From: an uncultured Intestinimonas sp.
GTDB lineage: Bacteria > Bacillota > Clostridia > Oscillospirales > Oscillospiraceae
Direction of reading: 5' to 3'
Length of the DNA: 33,236 nt
Assembly: GCF_944387725.1 (NCBI RefSeq)
Contig: NZ_CALXGA010000019.1
Coordinates: 1 to 33,236, forward strand
Part shown: piece by piece, positions 33,147 to 33,236 of the stretch
Layout of the letters: each line of letters opens with the position of its first letter
How positions within the stretch are numbered: position 1 is the first letter of the stretch
Made by a program: the position numbers and the translations under genes
The notes under the pieces: generated by a model
The model's input: only the letters and a program-made list of their open reading frames with translations
Told to the model about the DNA's origin: nothing
The model's database searches: none

Positions 33147-33175
33147 TATATAAAATATGAAAATGCTCTCTGCAA
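33147..33175 (-). promoter_or_regulatory. Probable sigma-A promoter of the lipoprotein gene
   Basis: On the minus strand, TTGCAG (33175-33170) and TATATA (33152-33147) are 17 bases apart; a TATAAT overlaps the latter by a two-base shift. The leader to the ATG would be about 70 bases. The region from 33071 to the window end is AT-rich and shows no gene. Confidence 0.6.
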
Positions 33176-33236
33176 GGCATGATAAACCAGTTAACCAAGC
33201 CTTCTGTGGAGTTAGGAAATGCTATTTAGTGAAACT

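Noticed and set aside
1-33236. CRISPR array, tRNA or rRNA genes, riboswitch, prophage or transposase
   Set aside because: No regularly spaced repeats, cloverleaf, rRNA-like or phage/transposase sequence was recognised. Absence is by reading only; an Infernal/tRNAscan run would settle it.

Overview
The window is one GC-rich bacterial chromosome segment, almost fully coding, with tight gene spacing, many ATGA/GTGA start-stop overlaps and frequent GTG/TTG starts. It encodes spore morphogenesis proteins (SpoVM, a SipL/SpoVID-like protein, SpoIVA), RemA, CdaA/CdaR and PrpC/PrkC, and it carries a priA-def-fmt-rsmB-rlmN-prpC-prkC-rsgA-spoVM gene order that matches Bacillus subtilis. This points to a spore-forming Firmicute. 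High GC, a DUF3343/cysteine desulfurase pair and DUF5685 suggest a gut clostridium of the Oscillospiraceae (Flavonifractor/Lawsonibacter-like). The genus is inference.

Layout. 1-1.3 kb: ispD-ispF (MEP isoprenoid pathway). 1.5-2.9 kb: a DUF3343 sulfur/selenium-carrier-like protein and a cysteine desulfurase-family enzyme, closed by a strong terminator. 3.0-7.7 kb: a sigma-A promoter and an operon with cdaA-cdaR (c-di-AMP synthesis), an RseC-like membrane protein, a DUF5685 protein, a J-domain protein with a Cys-rich tail, and a small membrane protein. 7.8-20.0 kb: a housekeeping run yicC-remA-gmk-rpoZ-priA-def-fmt-rsmB-rlmN-prpC-prkC-rsgA, covering RNA turnover, nucleotide supply, replication restart, formyl-methionine handling, rRNA modification, Ser/Thr signalling and ribosome maturation. 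Compared with B. subtilis, coaBC is missing between rpoZ and priA, and rpe-thiN between rsgA and spoVM.

20.0-23.4 kb: a spore-coat basement cluster. A 23-codon spoVM gene sits directly after rsgA. Its ribosome-binding site lies inside the 3' arm of a long terminator-like hairpin. A sigma-E-like promoter then precedes a SPOCS/LysM protein and spoIVA. 23.4-27.0 kb: a Crp/Fnr-type regulator divergent from leuCDB. 27.1-29.4 kb: coaX, with a promoter embedded in a palindrome, and an AGCS-type Na+/amino-acid symporter. 29.5-31.9 kb (minus strand): an HD-domain protein followed by a large unrecognised membrane-anchored protein. 31.9-33.2 kb: a more AT-rich end with a 300-base stretch without a credible gene and a lipoprotein gene.

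The most unusual items are the spoVM terminator/ribosome-binding-site hairpin and the cdaAR-linked group of three consecutive cysteine-cluster proteins. One of that group (DUF5685) carries an Asp-rich motif resembling that of squalene/phytoene synthases. A palindromic intergenic repeat also occurs twice. No rRNA, tRNA, CRISPR array, transposase or prophage gene was seen.
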